A DNA stretch of 64,000 bases from Pseudomonas zanjanensis (GCF_014268745.2 NZ_JABWRB020000001.1:1178001-1242000); one strand, 5' to 3'. Numbered from the stretch's first letter, positions 16,034 to 25,566 are shown. Translations and numbers: made by a program. The notes: generated from the letters alone by a model not told the origin.

Positions 16034-16788
16034 AGCAGTTATCCGTCATTGGTATTGGGACCGGCGATCCGGACCACTTGACGATGCAGGCAGTGAAAGC
16101 CTTGAACCGCTTGGACGTAGTCTTCCTCATGGACAAGGGCCCGGCCAAGGACAAACTGTTGGACCTGCGGCGTGAAATCTGTCGACGCTACATCGTTGAT
16201 CGCCCATACCGTTTCGTCGAAGCCTACAGCCCGGAACGCCAACGCGGCGACCTGGACTACAAGGACAGCGTCGAAGCGCTGAATCGCGCCAAACAGGCCA
16301 CCTTCGAACGGTTGATCAATGAAGAACTGTCCTGCGGCCAGCGGGGCGGTTTTCTGGTGTGGGGCGATCCGGCGTTGTACGACAGTACCGTGCGCATCCT
16401 GCAGGCGATTCTCGAGGCGGGCCGCTGCGCTTTCGAATTCGAGGTGATCCCCGGCATCACCAGTGTCCAGGCCTTGGCCGCCCGGCACAAAGTGCCGTTG
16501 AACACTATTGGCGGTTCGCTGGAAATCACCACCGGACGCCGTTTGGTGGCGGGGCAGGTGGGCGATGCAGCCAGTGTGGTGGTGATGCTCGATGCCGAGG
16601 ATGGCTATCGCCAGGTCAGCGATCCCGATACGCAGATTTATTGGGGCGCCTATGTGGGAATGCCGGACGAAATTCTGATCGCCGGCCGGCTGGGAGACGT
16701 GGCCGGTGACATCGAACGCACCCGCAAGGCCGCGCGAGAGGCCAATGGGTGGATCATGGATACGTATTTGTTGCGTAAGCCTCGATGA
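16030..16788 (+). CDS. cobF: Precorrin-6A synthase (deacetylating)
   Basis: CobF methylates precorrin-5 at C-1 with S-adenosylmethionine and releases acetate, giving precorrin-6A in the aerobic cobalamin pathway. The 252-residue protein shows the tetrapyrrole methylase features: VIGIGTGDPDHLTMQAVKAL at the N terminus, GGFLVWGDPALYDS for SAM binding, and VIPGITSVQALAARHKVPLN. Its ATG overlaps the stop of the phosphatase gene. The other cob genes are not adjacent in this window. Confidence 0.93.
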   Translation: MKQLSVIGIGTGDPDHLTMQAVKALNRLDVVFLMDKGPAKDKLLDLRREICRRYIVDRPYRFVEAYSPERQRGDLDYKDSVEALNRAKQATFERLINEELSCGQRGGFLVWGDPALYDSTVRILQAILEAGRCAFEFEVIPGITSVQALAARHKVPLNTIGGSLEITTGRRLVAGQVGDAASVVVMLDAEDGYRQVSDPDTQIYWGAYVGMPDEILIAGRLGDVAGDIERTRKAAREANGWIMDTYLLRKPR

Positions 16789-16805
16789 CGCTTGCACATC
16801 ACCCT

Positions 16806-16973
16806 GTGGCGAGGGAGCTTGCTCCCGCTGGGCCTGTAGGAGCTGTCGAGTGCAACGAGGCTGCGATCTTTTCCTAGGCACTTGAGTCCCAAGGGAAAGA
16901 TAAAAGATCGCAGCCTTCGGTAGCTCCTACAGCGCCTGCTGCGCAGTCGAGCGGGAGCAAGCTCCCTCGCCAC
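16806..16973. repeat. Composite REP: type A pair enclosing a type C pair
   Basis: The outer arms are GTGGCGAGGGAGCTTGCTCC and its inverse. Between them sits a second inverted repeat, GTAGGAGCTGTCGAG...GCTGCGATCTTTT with its mirrored partner ending in AGCTCCTAC. One palindromic family appears to have been nested into, or combined with, another. Confidence 0.85.
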
Positions 16974-16997
16974 GGAGGGGCATGATTCCCGGCATCT

Positions 16998-17957
16998 TTA
17001 TCCCCGCCCAAACCGTTCCCGATACACCGACGGCGCCAACCCCACCACGCTGCGAAACGCCACGCGAAAGCTTTCCACCGAGCGATAACCACACAGTTGC
17101 GCAATGTTGTCGGTGTTGTCGCCGGTGCTTTCCAGCAGCTCCCGGGCCCGGGCCAGGCGCTCGTGTTGCAGCCAGGCCTTGGGCGACACACCGCAGGCCT
17201 GGGTGAAGTGGCGCAGGAAGGTGCGTTCGCTCATGGCCGCCTGGCTGGCCAGTTCGCGCACGCCGAGGGGTTCGTGCAGGCGCTCGCGGGCCCATTGCAT
17301 GACGCTCGACAGGTCGCTGCGTGGCGTACGGCTGACCGGCGAGGGGATGAACTGCGCCTGGCCGCCGGTCCGTTGCGGTGTCATCACCAACCGGCGCGCC
17401 ACGGTGTTGGCGACCTGAAGGCCATAGTCCCGTGCCACCAGGTGCAGGCAGGCATCGATGCCGGCGGCGCTGCCCGCCGAAGTAATGACCTGCCCCGAGT
17501 CGACGTACAACACATCCGGGTCGACCCGCACGGCGGGAAAGCTCTTGGCCAGTTCGTCGGTGTAGCGCCAGTGAGTCGTGGCGCCGAGGCCATCGAGCAG
17601 GCCGGCGGCGGCCAGCACGAAGGCGCCGGAGCAGATCGACAACAGGCGCGCCCCACGGGCATGGGCCCTGCGCAATGCGTCGAGCAGCGCCTGGGACGGT
17701 GGCTCGCTGCGGCTGCGCCAGCCTGGTATGACAATGGTCCGGGCGGTTTCGAGCAGTTCCATGCCGCCATCGGCCAATACCTGGAAGCCGCCCATGGCGC
17801 GCATCGGGCCATCATCGACCGCGACGATCCGATGCTCGTACCAAGGGAAATTGAATTCCGGCCGTTCCAATCCGAAAATCTCGACGGCGACACCGAATTC
17901 GAAGGTGCACAGGCCGTCGTAGGCGAGGATCGCGACCAAACCCGGGATAGGCTGCAT
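16998..17957 (-). CDS. ftrA: GlxA/FtrA-type AraC-family transcriptional regulator
   Basis: A 319-residue regulator. Residues 1 to about 180 form a DJ-1/PfpI-like domain (VAILAYDGLCTFEFGVAVEIF, and the nucleophile-elbow-like SICSGAFVLAAAGLL). Residues about 215-310 form an AraC-type DNA-binding domain (VRELASQAAMSERTFLRHF and NIAQLCGYRSVESFRVAF). It matches FtrA-like proteins, which often sit divergent to a rhodanese gene as here. The ATG at 17957 was chosen because the family starts shortly before VAILAYDG; another in-frame start is at 18005. The ligand is unknown. Confidence 0.88.
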   Translation of the reverse strand: MQPIPGLVAILAYDGLCTFEFGVAVEIFGLERPEFNFPWYEHRIVAVDDGPMRAMGGFQVLADGGMELLETARTIVIPGWRSRSEPPSQALLDALRRAHARGARLLSICSGAFVLAAAGLLDGLGATTHWRYTDELAKSFPAVRVDPDVLYVDSGQVITSAGSAAGIDACLHLVARDYGLQVANTVARRLVMTPQRTGGQAQFIPSPVSRTPRSDLSSVMQWARERLHEPLGVRELASQAAMSERTFLRHFTQACGVSPKAWLQHERLARARELLESTGDNTDNIAQLCGYRSVESFRVAFRSVVGLAPSVYRERFGRG

Positions 17958-18015
17958 TTGTCGGAAAGTTCCCACAGAGTGTCTTGTACGCCACTGTAGC
18001 GGCAAGCATCGGGGG

Positions 18016-18040
18016 GATAAAGTCTCTCCACGCCTTTATC
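18016..18040. promoter_or_regulatory. Inverted repeat in the ftrA-rhodanese gap
   Basis: GATAAAG-N11-CTTTATC is a dyad with 7-bp arms lying 20 bases before the rhodanese ATG. It could be an operator for the divergent regulator or a leader hairpin. Confidence 0.4.
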
Positions 18041-18060
18041 TTCCCTTGGAGTACACACCC

Positions 18061-18495
18061 ATGACCAGCCTGGTTCGCGAAGTGCCTGCCGCCCCTTCCG
18101 ATATTGCCCTGGAGCATTTCAGCCGTCGCTTGTCGTTCGAAACGGATTGTTCCGACGTTCACGCCAGTCAACAGGCCGGTCATGTCGATTTTGTGCTGGT
18201 GGATGTTCGCGGACCGCTGGCCTATGAGCGCGGCCATGTCCCCGGGGCGATCAATCTGCCGACCCGCACGCTCACCGCCCAGGCACTGGCGGCCTATGCC
18301 AAGACCACCTTGTTCGTGGTGTATTGCGCCGGTCCCCATTGCAATGGCGCGAACAAGGCGGCGGTGCGCCTGGCAACCTTGGGCTACCCGGTCAAGGAAA
18401 TGATCGGCGGCATCATGGGCTGGCTCGATGAAGGTTTTCGCCTGACCGGCTCGGTGGAGCGCGTGGCGGACGAGGCGATCAGCTGCGATTGCTGA
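18061..18495 (+). CDS. Single-domain rhodanese-like protein
   Basis: A 144-residue cytoplasmic rhodanese-domain protein. VDFVLVDVRGPLAYERGHVPGA marks the first half. The active loop is YCAGPHCNGANKAA with Cys89 as the likely sulfur-accepting residue and Cys94 in the same loop. The C terminus is CDC. GGAG precedes the ATG at about 10 bases. The role is probably sulfur transfer or thiol detoxification. It is likely regulated by the divergent FtrA-like protein. Confidence 0.9.
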   Translation: MTSLVREVPAAPSDIALEHFSRRLSFETDCSDVHASQQAGHVDFVLVDVRGPLAYERGHVPGAINLPTRTLTAQALAAYAKTTLFVVYCAGPHCNGANKAAVRLATLGYPVKEMIGGIMGWLDEGFRLTGSVERVADEAISCDC

Positions 18496-18517
18496 CTCCT
18501 CCTGCAACCAGGCTTTT

Positions 18518-18620
18518 GTGGCGAGGGAGCTTGCTCCCGCTGGGCTGCGCAGCAGCCCCTTGGTGCCTCGCCTTTATTGGGGCCGCTGCGCGCCCCAGCG
18601 GGAGCAAGCTCCCTCGCCAC
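18518..18620. repeat. REP pair, type A
   Basis: Inverted GTGGCGAGGGAGCTTGCTCC copies lie directly downstream of the rhodanese gene. Confidence 0.9.
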
Positions 18621-18858
18621 AGGGGTTATCTGCCACAGGGTGTTTACCTGCCTTTGGAGTGTTTCCCTGTCAGGCTTTTCGCAAATCCTGTGACCGCCGG
18701 ACGCACCTGGCTGTTTTTATAACTATTTGTCGCCTCAACATAATTTCCCTCCTGAGTGCCCCTCTAGACTCCCGGCCACTTCGGTTTTTGCTGACCGAAC
18801 GCTGCTATGAATCTGCCTATAACGATCCAATAAAATACCTGCGCACTCAGGAGCGAAA
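18621..18858 (+). promoter_or_regulatory. Intergenic region upstream of the binding-protein gene
   Basis: AT-rich leader. A TATAAC-like -10 candidate lies at about 18817-18822, but no -35 stands at a proper distance. A strong CAGGAGCG ribosome site ends the region. I see nothing else. Confidence 0.35.
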
Positions 18859-19638
18859 ATGAAGAAGCTAGCCATGTTCGGTGCCCTGGCACTGTCCGTA
18901 TTGTCCCTGTCGGCCGTGGCCGAAGACGCCAAGCCGATCCGCCTCGGGATCGAAGCCGGTTACCCACCTTTTTCGATGAAAACCCCCGACGGCAAGCTGG
19001 CCGGCTTCGACGTCGATATCGGCGATGCCCTGTGTGAACAGATGAAGGTCAAGTGCGTCTGGGTCGAGCAGGAGTTCGATGGCCTGATCCCCGCGCTGAA
19101 AGTGAAGAAAATCGACGCGATCCTGTCGTCCATGACCATCACCGACGATCGCAAGAAAAACGTTGATTTCACCATCAAGTACTACCACACCCCGGCGCGC
19201 TTCGTGATGAAGGAAGGCACCGCGGTCAAGGATCCGCTGACCGAACTCAAGGGTAAGAAAGTCGGTGTGCTGCGCGCTAGCACCCACGACCGTTTCGCCA
19301 CCGAAGTGCTGGTACCCGCCGGGATCGACCTGGTGCGCTACGGCTCCCAGCAGGAAGCCAACCTGGACATGGTCTCCGGTCGCCTCGACGCCACGCTGGC
19401 CGACTCGGTCACCCTCGACGAAGGCTTCCTGAAAACCGACGCTGGCAAGGGCTTCGCTTTTGTCGGCCCGACTTATGAAGACGCGAAATACTTCGGCGGC
19501 GGCGCCGGCATTGCGGTGCGCAAGGGCGATAAGGCCCTGGCCGATCAATTCAGCGCGGCCATCACCGAAATCCGCGCCAACGGCACGTACAAGAAGGTGC
19601 AGGACAAATACTTCGCCTTTGATGTCTATGGGCATTAA
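18859..19638 (+). CDS. Periplasmic basic amino acid-binding protein (AotJ/ArgT-like)
   Basis: A 259-residue solute-binding protein of a polar amino acid ABC importer. Residues 1-21 are a Sec signal peptide ending LSLSAVAE. The family pattern [34 protein letters not shown] and [15 protein letters not shown] is clear. It resembles AotJ, the arginine/ornithine-binding protein. In the main arginine operon aotJ is followed by the permease genes aotQ, aotM and aotP. Here only an AotO-like gene follows, so this protein must share permeases encoded elsewhere. Confidence 0.9.
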   Translation: MKKLAMFGALALSVLSLSAVAEDAKPIRLGIEAGYPPFSMKTPDGKLAGFDVDIGDALCEQMKVKCVWVEQEFDGLIPALKVKKIDAILSSMTITDDRKKNVDFTIKYYHTPARFVMKEGTAVKDPLTELKGKKVGVLRASTHDRFATEVLVPAGIDLVRYGSQQEANLDMVSGRLDATLADSVTLDEGFLKTDAGKGFAFVGPTYEDAKYFGGGAGIAVRKGDKALADQFSAAITEIRANGTYKKVQDKYFAFDVYGH

Positions 19639-19741
19639 TCGCTGAACCCCAAGGTGGCCCGCCGTTGACCCGGCCGGCCGCCTTTTTCATGGGCGATTGT
19701 TTACCCTGCGCCTATCGTCATGCCGCCATTCGGAGTTCCTC

Positions 19742-20854
19742 ATGCAACGCATCGACCATACCTTGCCATGGAGTCACCTGGGCACCGAACGCCGGCTCAG
19801 TGTGTTTCGTTACGGCCACGGCCCGCGCAAGGCCTACATCCAGGCCAGCCTGCACGCCGATGAACTGCCGGGCATGCGCACCGCCTGGGAGCTGAAGCAG
19901 CGGCTCAACGACCTGGAAGCCCGGGGCATGCTCAAGGGCGTGATCGAACTGGTGCCGGTGGCCAACCCCATCGGCCTGGATCAACATCTGCAAAGTGCCC
20001 ACATGGGGCGTTTCGAACTGGGCAGCGGCAAGAATTTCAACCGTTCCTTCGTGGAGCTCAGCGCACCGGTGGCGCAGCGTATCGGTGAGCGCCTGGGCGA
20101 CGATCCGGCTGCCAATATCACCTTGATCCGCCAGGCCATGACCGAGGTCCTCGATGACCTGCCGCCACCTCCCTCGCAACTCGAAGCGCTGCATCGCCTG
20201 CTGCTGCGCCACGCCTGCGACGCCGACATTACCCTGGATCTGCATTGCGATTTCGAGGCCGCTATCCACTTGTACGCCTTGCCGCAACAGTGGCCGCAAT
20301 GGCGTTCCCTGGCCGCACGCTTGAAAGCGGGTGTGGCGTTGCTGTGCGAGGATTCGGGCGGCAGTTCGTTCGATGAATCCTGCTCCTCGCCCTGGTTGCG
20401 CCTGGCCAAGGCCTTTCCGGCGGCGGCAATCCCACCGGCGAACCTGGCGACAACGCTGGAGCTGGGTAGCATGGGTGATACCCGGGTGGAGCAGGCCCAG
20501 GCCAATTGTGAAGCCATCCTCGGGTTTCTGGCCGAGCAGGGTTTCATCGCCGGGGAGTGGCCGCCCGCGCCAGAGCAGTGCTGTGAAGGCTTTCCGTTCG
20601 AAGGCACGCAATACCTGTTCGCGCCGCACCATGGCGTGGTGAGTTTTCTGCGGGAGGCCGGTGAATGGGTGGAGCGGGGCGATCCGCTGTTTGAAGTGGT
20701 CGACCCTTTGGGCGATCTGGTCACCACCGTGCGGGCCGGCACCAGCGGTGTGTTGTTCGCCCTCGACCGTGGACGTTATACGCAGCCGGGTATCTGGCAG
20801 GCTAAAGTCGCCGGGCGTGAACCGATTCGTACGGGGAAATTGATCAACGACTGA
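19742..20854 (+). CDS. Succinylglutamate desuccinylase/aspartoacylase family protein (AotO-like)
   Basis: A 370-residue M14-like zinc carboxypeptidase-fold protein. The metal pair is His38 and Glu41 in ASLHADELPG, with the third ligand in TLDLHCDFE. A C-terminal barrel-like domain (VSFLREAGEWVERGDPLFEVVD) resembles a lipoyl-type hammerhead. GGAG lies six bases before the ATG at 19742. P. aeruginosa aotO, a similar gene, lies inside the arginine transport operon. The pairing with an AotJ-like protein suggests the same theme, and the substrate is probably an N-acyl amino acid. Confidence 0.87.
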   Translation: MQRIDHTLPWSHLGTERRLSVFRYGHGPRKAYIQASLHADELPGMRTAWELKQRLNDLEARGMLKGVIELVPVANPIGLDQHLQSAHMGRFELGSGKNFNRSFVELSAPVAQRIGERLGDDPAANITLIRQAMTEVLDDLPPPPSQLEALHRLLLRHACDADITLDLHCDFEAAIHLYALPQQWPQWRSLAARLKAGVALLCEDSGGSSFDESCSSPWLRLAKAFPAAAIPPANLATTLELGSMGDTRVEQAQANCEAILGFLAEQGFIAGEWPPAPEQCCEGFPFEGTQYLFAPHHGVVSFLREAGEWVERGDPLFEVVDPLGDLVTTVRAGTSGVLFALDRGRYTQPGIWQAKVAGREPIRTGKLIND

Positions 20855-20919
20855 TAACTGCTGTCTACCTCACCGCACGCGCCTTGCCGTGCGGCTATCG
20901 AAACGATGGAGGAAGATCG

Positions 20920-21636
20920 ATGTTCAAAGCGCTCGCCCTGTTTCTGTTGCTGGTCTCATCCGGGTTGCAGGCCCAACCCTCGTTGCACACGGACTTGCCG
21001 CTCAACTACCTGGCCCAAGTCGATGAGCACGCCCGGAACCGACCGCTGGTGATCTTTCTGCACGGTTCCGGTAGTAACGAGCAGGACCTGTTCGAACTCA
21101 AGGACGAGCTACCCCGGGACTACAACTACCTCTCGGTGCGAGCGCCGAAGAGCATGGAGCGGGACCGTTACCAGTGGTTCGCGAAAAAGGGCGACGGCGC
21201 TTATGACGGTGACACTTCGGACCTGAAGGCCAGCGGCCAAATGCTGCTGGACTTCATCGACAAGGCCCGGGCCAAATATTCGACCGATGCGAGCAAGGTC
21301 TACCTGGTGGGTTTCAGCCAGGGAGCCATGATGAGCTATGAAGTGGCCTTGCGACACCCCGAAGCCGTCGGCGGCATTGCCGCGATGGGCGGGCGGGTCC
21401 TGTCGGTGCTGCGGGCGGAGCTGACCCCCGACGAGTCACGCCGGACGCTGGCGGTGTTCATCGGCCATGGCACGGCAGACCCGATCATCCCATATCACGA
21501 TGGCACCGAGGCCAACAGCTTCCTGAAAACGCTGGCGCTGGAACCGGAATTCCATGCCTACCCGGGCGTCGGCCACAGCATCAGTTCCCTGGAAATCCAA
21601 GACCTGAGGGCCTGGCTGGAGAGGCTCAATCCCTGA
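20920..21636 (+). CDS. Secreted alpha/beta-hydrolase (phospholipase/carboxylesterase type)
   Basis: A 238-residue esterase with an N-terminal signal peptide (FKALALFLLLVSSGLQAQ). The oxyanion motif is FLHGSGSNEQDL. The nucleophile is Ser133 in VGFSQGAM, the acid lies in HGTADPII and the base in GVGHSIS, so the triad is complete. It belongs to the carboxylesterase/phospholipase family that includes YpfH-like proteins. The ATG has GGAGGAAG ahead. It acts in the periplasm or outside the cell; the ester substrate is unknown. Confidence 0.88.
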   Translation: MFKALALFLLLVSSGLQAQPSLHTDLPLNYLAQVDEHARNRPLVIFLHGSGSNEQDLFELKDELPRDYNYLSVRAPKSMERDRYQWFAKKGDGAYDGDTSDLKASGQMLLDFIDKARAKYSTDASKVYLVGFSQGAMMSYEVALRHPEAVGGIAAMGGRVLSVLRAELTPDESRRTLAVFIGHGTADPIIPYHDGTEANSFLKTLALEPEFHAYPGVGHSISSLEIQDLRAWLERLNP

Positions 21637-21664
21637 CCACCGTAAGTCCCTGTGGGCGAAACCC

Positions 21665-22105
21665 TGTGGGAGCTGAGCTTGCTCGCGATAGCGGTGTGTC
21701 AGCTTGCATCACAGTTGGATGGGTCGCCGCCATCGCGAGCAAGCCCGGCTCCCACAGGTTTCGGCGACGGACTCCACTGTGGGAGCTGAGCTTGCTCGCG
21801 ATAGCGGTGTGTCAGCTTGCATCACAGTTGGATGTCCCGCCGCCATCGCGGGCAAGCCCGGCTCCCACAGGGTTCGGCGACGGACTCCACTGTGGGAGCT
21901 GAGCTTGGTCGCGATAGCGGTGTGTCAGCTTGCATCAATGCCAGGATGTGCCGCCGCCATCGCGAGCAAGCCCGGCTCCCACAGGGTTCGGCGACGGACT
22001 CCACTGTGGGAGCTGAGCTTGCTCGCGATAGCGGTGTGTCAGCTTGCATCACAGTTGGATGGGTCGCCGCCATCGCGAGCAAGCCCGGCTCCCACAGGTT
22101 TCGGG
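21665..22105. repeat. Tandem array of four REP doublets (type B)
   Basis: Four copies of a 113-114 base unit start at 21665, 21778, 21891 and 22005. Each holds TGTGGGAGCTGAGCTTGCTC, a spacer with GTGTCAGCTTGCATC, and the inverted arm CGCGAGCAAGCCCGGCTCCC. The third copy has a G for C change in its left arm (CTTGGTCGCG) and a diverged spacer. The array fills the gap between convergent genes. Confidence 0.95.
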
Positions 22106-22109
22106 GCGC

Positions 22110-22697
22110 TTATTGACCGCTGGCGATCTGTTTCACCAACGCTACATGACCTGCCTTGTCGCTGGCCCGGGAAATGATTTGCACCGCCGCCATGCGCGTG
22201 CCGGAGGCAGCCAGCAAGGTGCTGTCGAGGGTCGGTCCACCGCCCTGGGTCGCCTGGGTGTCGAGCTGTCGCAGGCCCAGGCCGGTGCCTTTTTGCTTCA
22301 GGCTTTTTTCGCTGAGAATCTTGGCGTCCGGCAGGGACTTGAGGCGCTGAACGGCGAAGTCGGCCACGGTGGTGTCGAGGAACGCACCATCGTCATCCTT
22401 CACATTCGCCCCGTTGATGATGACGTTTTCCGCTGCGATCACCACGGTCTTGCTGGTGGCATTGCTGTACATCGTCCCCGTCGCCCCGGCGGTGCCCTGG
22501 GCAGCCTCGCCGGGGGGCAAAGGCGTCGCCGTGAAGCCCTTGGGCAAGATGAAGATGAACTTGCCGCCGAGCATCGATACCTTCTGCGCCGGCGCATCAC
22601 TGGCAGGTTTGGCCGGGGCCGCCTGGGCGGATGCCACGACCAGGCTGGCGATGGCACCCAGCAACAGGGCGGCGGCTTGTTTACTCAGCAATGACAT
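22110..22697 (-). CDS. Secreted protein of unknown function
   Basis: A 195-residue protein with a clear signal peptide (LLSKQAAALLLGAIASLVVASAQA). The mature part begins with a P- and A-rich linker, then VSMLGGKFIFILPKGFTATPLPPG. It is predicted to be a small periplasmic beta-rich protein. No catalytic motif is visible and I do not know a function. GGAGAG precedes the ATG. The REP array starts five bases after its stop. Confidence 0.8.
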   Translation of the reverse strand: MSLLSKQAAALLLGAIASLVVASAQAAPAKPASDAPAQKVSMLGGKFIFILPKGFTATPLPPGEAAQGTAGATGTMYSNATSKTVVIAAENVIINGANVKDDDGAFLDTTVADFAVQRLKSLPDAKILSEKSLKQKGTGLGLRQLDTQATQGGGPTLDSTLLAASGTRMAAVQIISRASDKAGHVALVKQIASGQ

Positions 22698-22850
22698 TGA
22701 AACTCTCCACGGATGGTCGCGCTTGAAGGCCGATCATCCCATGGGCGTCGCACCGGACTCCAGCGCCTGTGCCGAAGAGGCGTCATTTCAGCGAAAGGAG
22801 TGTGGTAACGCCGGAGCACTCCCCCAGGATTGGGGCGTCTGGGCTAACGT

Positions 22851-22940
22851 CATCGCGAGCAAGCTCGCTCCCACAGTGGGGCGGTGTGGGTCTCGCCATT
22901 GGGTTCGACAGCCCCGGTGGGAGCGAGCTTGCTCGCGATG
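22851..22940. repeat. REP pair, type B variant, inverted order
   Basis: CGCGAGCAAGCTCGCTCCCA and its inverse GGGAGCGAGCTTGCTCGCGA lie in the gap between two short minus-strand genes. Confidence 0.85.
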
Positions 22941-22961
22941 GCAGGCGGTGCCTGCGAAACC

Positions 22962-23246
22962 TCAGTCGGGTTCCACGTCCAGTTGCAGGCTGTCATCAGC
23001 CAGGCGTTCGGCTCGCCGGACAATGCCGCTGATGCGTTTGCCTTCGGCGCTGAACACCACGATCTGGGCCTTTTCCAGATCCGTCGGCAATGGCGGGCGC
23101 ACGTGCAGCGCGAACCAGGGCGGTTCGCCGTCGTCGAGGCGTTTGACATCGAACTGGCAGTGGACGCTTTTGGTTTCGCGACCAAATAGCGTGTCGAGGC
23201 CGTAATCAATATGAGTGCTGTCGGCAGCAGCGGGTGCGAGGCGCAT
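22962..23246 (-). CDS. Small protein of unknown function (94 aa)
   Basis: The ATG at 23246 has CAGGAG eight bases ahead; upstream in-frame starts have no ribosome site. The protein is acidic and basic mixed, without signal or membrane segments (HIDYGLDTLFGRETKSVHCQ, then VVFSAEGKRISGIVRRAERL). It looks like a small beta-rich domain, and a PilZ-like fold is possible but unproven. It is divergent from selD with 182 bases between. Confidence 0.7.
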   Translation of the reverse strand: MRLAPAAADSTHIDYGLDTLFGRETKSVHCQFDVKRLDDGEPPWFALHVRPPLPTDLEKAQIVVFSAEGKRISGIVRRAERLADDSLQLDVEPD

Positions 23247-23428
23247 CGGCAGTCTCCTGGGTGGATAGGCAGGGGTGATGTTCAAGTGATCCCTCCAGAA
23301 ATGGAAAATTCCATCTGATGGGCTGGGGGGAATCGCCCCAGCCTGTTGTATGGGCGAATGCTCGGCGCGGCACTGAGTCGGTGGCGTTGCTGCTAGAATC
23401 GGCCAATTGACTGAATAGAGGTATGCCC

Positions 23429-24463
23429 ATGAGCGAGCCGATTCGCCTGACCCAGTACAGCCACGGCGCCGGTTGCGGCTGTAAGATTTCGCCCCAAGTG
23501 CTGGAAGTGATCCTGGCCGGCAGTGGTGCGCAGAACCTCGATCCGAAGCTGTGGGTCGGCAATGCTTCTCGCGACGACGCGGCGGTGTACGCCATCGACG
23601 AGGAGCGAGGAGTGGTTTCGACCACCGACTTTTTCATGCCGATTGTCGATGATCCCTTCGATTTCGGCCGCATCGCTGCCACCAATGCCATCAGCGACAT
23701 CTATGCCATGGGCGGTGACCCGCTGATGGCCATCGCGATTCTCGGCTGGCCAGTCAACGTGTTGGCCCCGGAAATCGCCCGGGAAGTGATTCGCGGCGGT
23801 CGTTCCGTGTGTGACGAGGCCGGTATCCCCCTGGCGGGCGGGCACTCGATCGATGCGCCTGAGCCGATGTTCGGCCTGGCGGTGACAGGCCTGGTGCAAA
23901 AGCGCCACATGAAGCGCAACGACACAGCCACCGCCGGTTGCCGCTTGTACCTGACCAAGCCCCTGGGCATCGGCATCCTCACCACGGCGGAAAAGAAGGG
24001 CAAGCTGCGCGCCGCCGATGTTGGCCTGGCCCGTGACTGGATGTGCACCCTCAACAAGCCTGGCAGCCGCTTCGGCAAGCTCGACGGCGTGACCGCGATG
24101 ACCGATGTCACCGGTTTCGGCCTGCTCGGGCACTTGGTTGAAATGGCCGACGGCAGCCAACTGACCGCGCGTATCCGCTATGACGCGGTGCCGCGTTTGC
24201 CAGGCGTCGAGTACTACCTCGACCTGGGCTGCGTGCCGGGCGGAACGCTGCGCAACTACGACAGCTACGCCAGCAAGGTCGGTCGGGTCCAGGAACTGCA
24301 CAAGCGCGTGCTGTGCGACCCGCAGACCAGCGGTGGTTTGTTGATTGCCGTCACCCCCGAAGGCGAGGACGAGTTCCTGCGGGTGGCCGCTGAACTCGGT
24401 CTGGCGCTGGAACCCATCGGCGAGTTGGTCGAGCGACAGAGTCACGCGGTCGAGGTGTCTTGA
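23429..24463 (+). CDS. selD: Selenide, water dikinase
   Basis: SelD makes selenophosphate from selenide and ATP, the selenium donor for selenocysteine and 2-selenouridine. The 344-residue protein has the glycine-rich start [11 protein letters not shown] with catalytic Cys16 and Lys19 (cysteine, not selenocysteine). [20 protein letters not shown] and [18 protein letters not shown] are further family motifs. The ATG at 23429 is six bases after AGAGGT; the ATG at 23423 would be too close. It overlaps mnmH, which uses its product. Confidence 0.96.
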   Translation: MSEPIRLTQYSHGAGCGCKISPQVLEVILAGSGAQNLDPKLWVGNASRDDAAVYAIDEERGVVSTTDFFMPIVDDPFDFGRIAATNAISDIYAMGGDPLMAIAILGWPVNVLAPEIAREVIRGGRSVCDEAGIPLAGGHSIDAPEPMFGLAVTGLVQKRHMKRNDTATAGCRLYLTKPLGIGILTTAEKKGKLRAADVGLARDWMCTLNKPGSRFGKLDGVTAMTDVTGFGLLGHLVEMADGSQLTARIRYDAVPRLPGVEYYLDLGCVPGGTLRNYDSYASKVGRVQELHKRVLCDPQTSGGLLIAVTPEGEDEFLRVAAELGLALEPIGELVERQSHAVEVS

Positions 24464-25566
24464 TGAGCCATGACATCACCGATTACCGCGACATCTTCCT
24501 CAATGATTTACCGATGATGGACACGCGCGCCCCGGTGGAATTCATCAAGGGTGCCTTTCCCGGCGTGGTCAATTTGCCGTTGATGACCGACAACGAACGG
24601 CAACGCGTCGGTACCTGTTACAAGCAGCAGGGGCAGCAGGCCGCCATCGTCCTGGGCCATCAACTGGTGTCCGGCGAGACCAAGGCCCAGCGCATCCAGG
24701 CTTGGGCCGCGTTCGCCAAGGCCCATCCCGAAGGCTTGCTGTATTGCTTTCGCGGCGGCTTGCGTTCGCAGATCGTCCAACAGTGGCTGAAGGACGAAGC
24801 GGGCATCGACTACCCTCGGGTTGGCGGTGGCTACAAGGCGATGCGCACGTTCTTGCTGGACACCATCGAGCAGGCAGTCGCCCAGTGCGACCTGGTGCTG
24901 TTGGGTGGCATGACCGGCACCGGCAAGACCCAAGTGCTGGGCCAACTGGGCAACAGCCTGGACCTGGAAGGGTATGCCAACCATCGCGGTTCGAGCTTCG
25001 GCAAACGCGCCACGGGCCAGCCGTCCAACATCGATTTCGAGAATCGCCTGGCCGTGGACGTGCTGAAAAAGCGCGCCGCCGGTATCGGGCAATTTGTGCT
25101 GGAAGATGAGAGCCGTGCGGTCGGCAGTTGCGCCTTGCCGCTGTCCTTGTATCAGCGCATGCAACAGGTTCCGATGGTCTGGCTGGAGGACAGCGTGGAG
25201 CGTCGGGTCGAGCGGATCCTGCAGGATTACGTCATCGACCTTTGCGCGGAATTTGTCGCGGTGCACGGCGACGAAGGCTTCTCGCTGTTTGCCGAGCGAC
25301 TGCTGGCAAGCCTGGACAACATCCACAAACGCCTGGGCGGCGACCGCCACCGACGCCTGAAGGACATCCTGGAAGCCGCCTTGGCCGAACAGGCCAACAG
25401 CGGCGCCGTCGATTTGCATCGCGGGTGGATCGAAGGTCTGTTGCGTGAGTATTACGACCCGATGTACGTGTTCCAGCGGGAAAAGAAAGGGCTGCGGATC
25501 GAGTTCTCGGGGGAGCAGGCGGAGGTGCTGGAATATCTGCGGGAGCGGGCGGCCCGGGGCGGTTGA
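24463..25566 (+). CDS. mnmH: tRNA 2-selenouridine synthase
   Basis: MnmH (SelU) replaces sulfur by selenium in 2-thiouridine at the tRNA wobble position through a geranylated intermediate. The 367-residue protein has a rhodanese domain (about 1-130) with the active Cys95 in [12 protein letters not shown]-loop domain follows, with GGMTGTGKT at 148-156. The start overlaps the selD stop as TGATG, so the two form a selenium operon. A REP pair follows. Confidence 0.95.
   Translation: MSHDITDYRDIFLNDLPMMDTRAPVEFIKGAFPGVVNLPLMTDNERQRVGTCYKQQGQQAAIVLGHQLVSGETKAQRIQAWAAFAKAHPEGLLYCFRGGLRSQIVQQWLKDEAGIDYPRVGGGYKAMRTFLLDTIEQAVAQCDLVLLGGMTGTGKTQVLGQLGNSLDLEGYANHRGSSFGKRATGQPSNIDFENRLAVDVLKKRAAGIGQFVLEDESRAVGSCALPLSLYQRMQQVPMVWLEDSVERRVERILQDYVIDLCAEFVAVHGDEGFSLFAERLLASLDNIHKRLGGDRHRRLKDILEAALAEQANSGAVDLHRGWIEGLLREYYDPMYVFQREKKGLRIEFSGEQAEVLEYLRERAARGG

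Noticed and set aside
23429..23490. Selenocysteine in SelD
   Set aside because: The active site is read as an ordinary cysteine (GAGCGCK) and there is no in-frame TGA.
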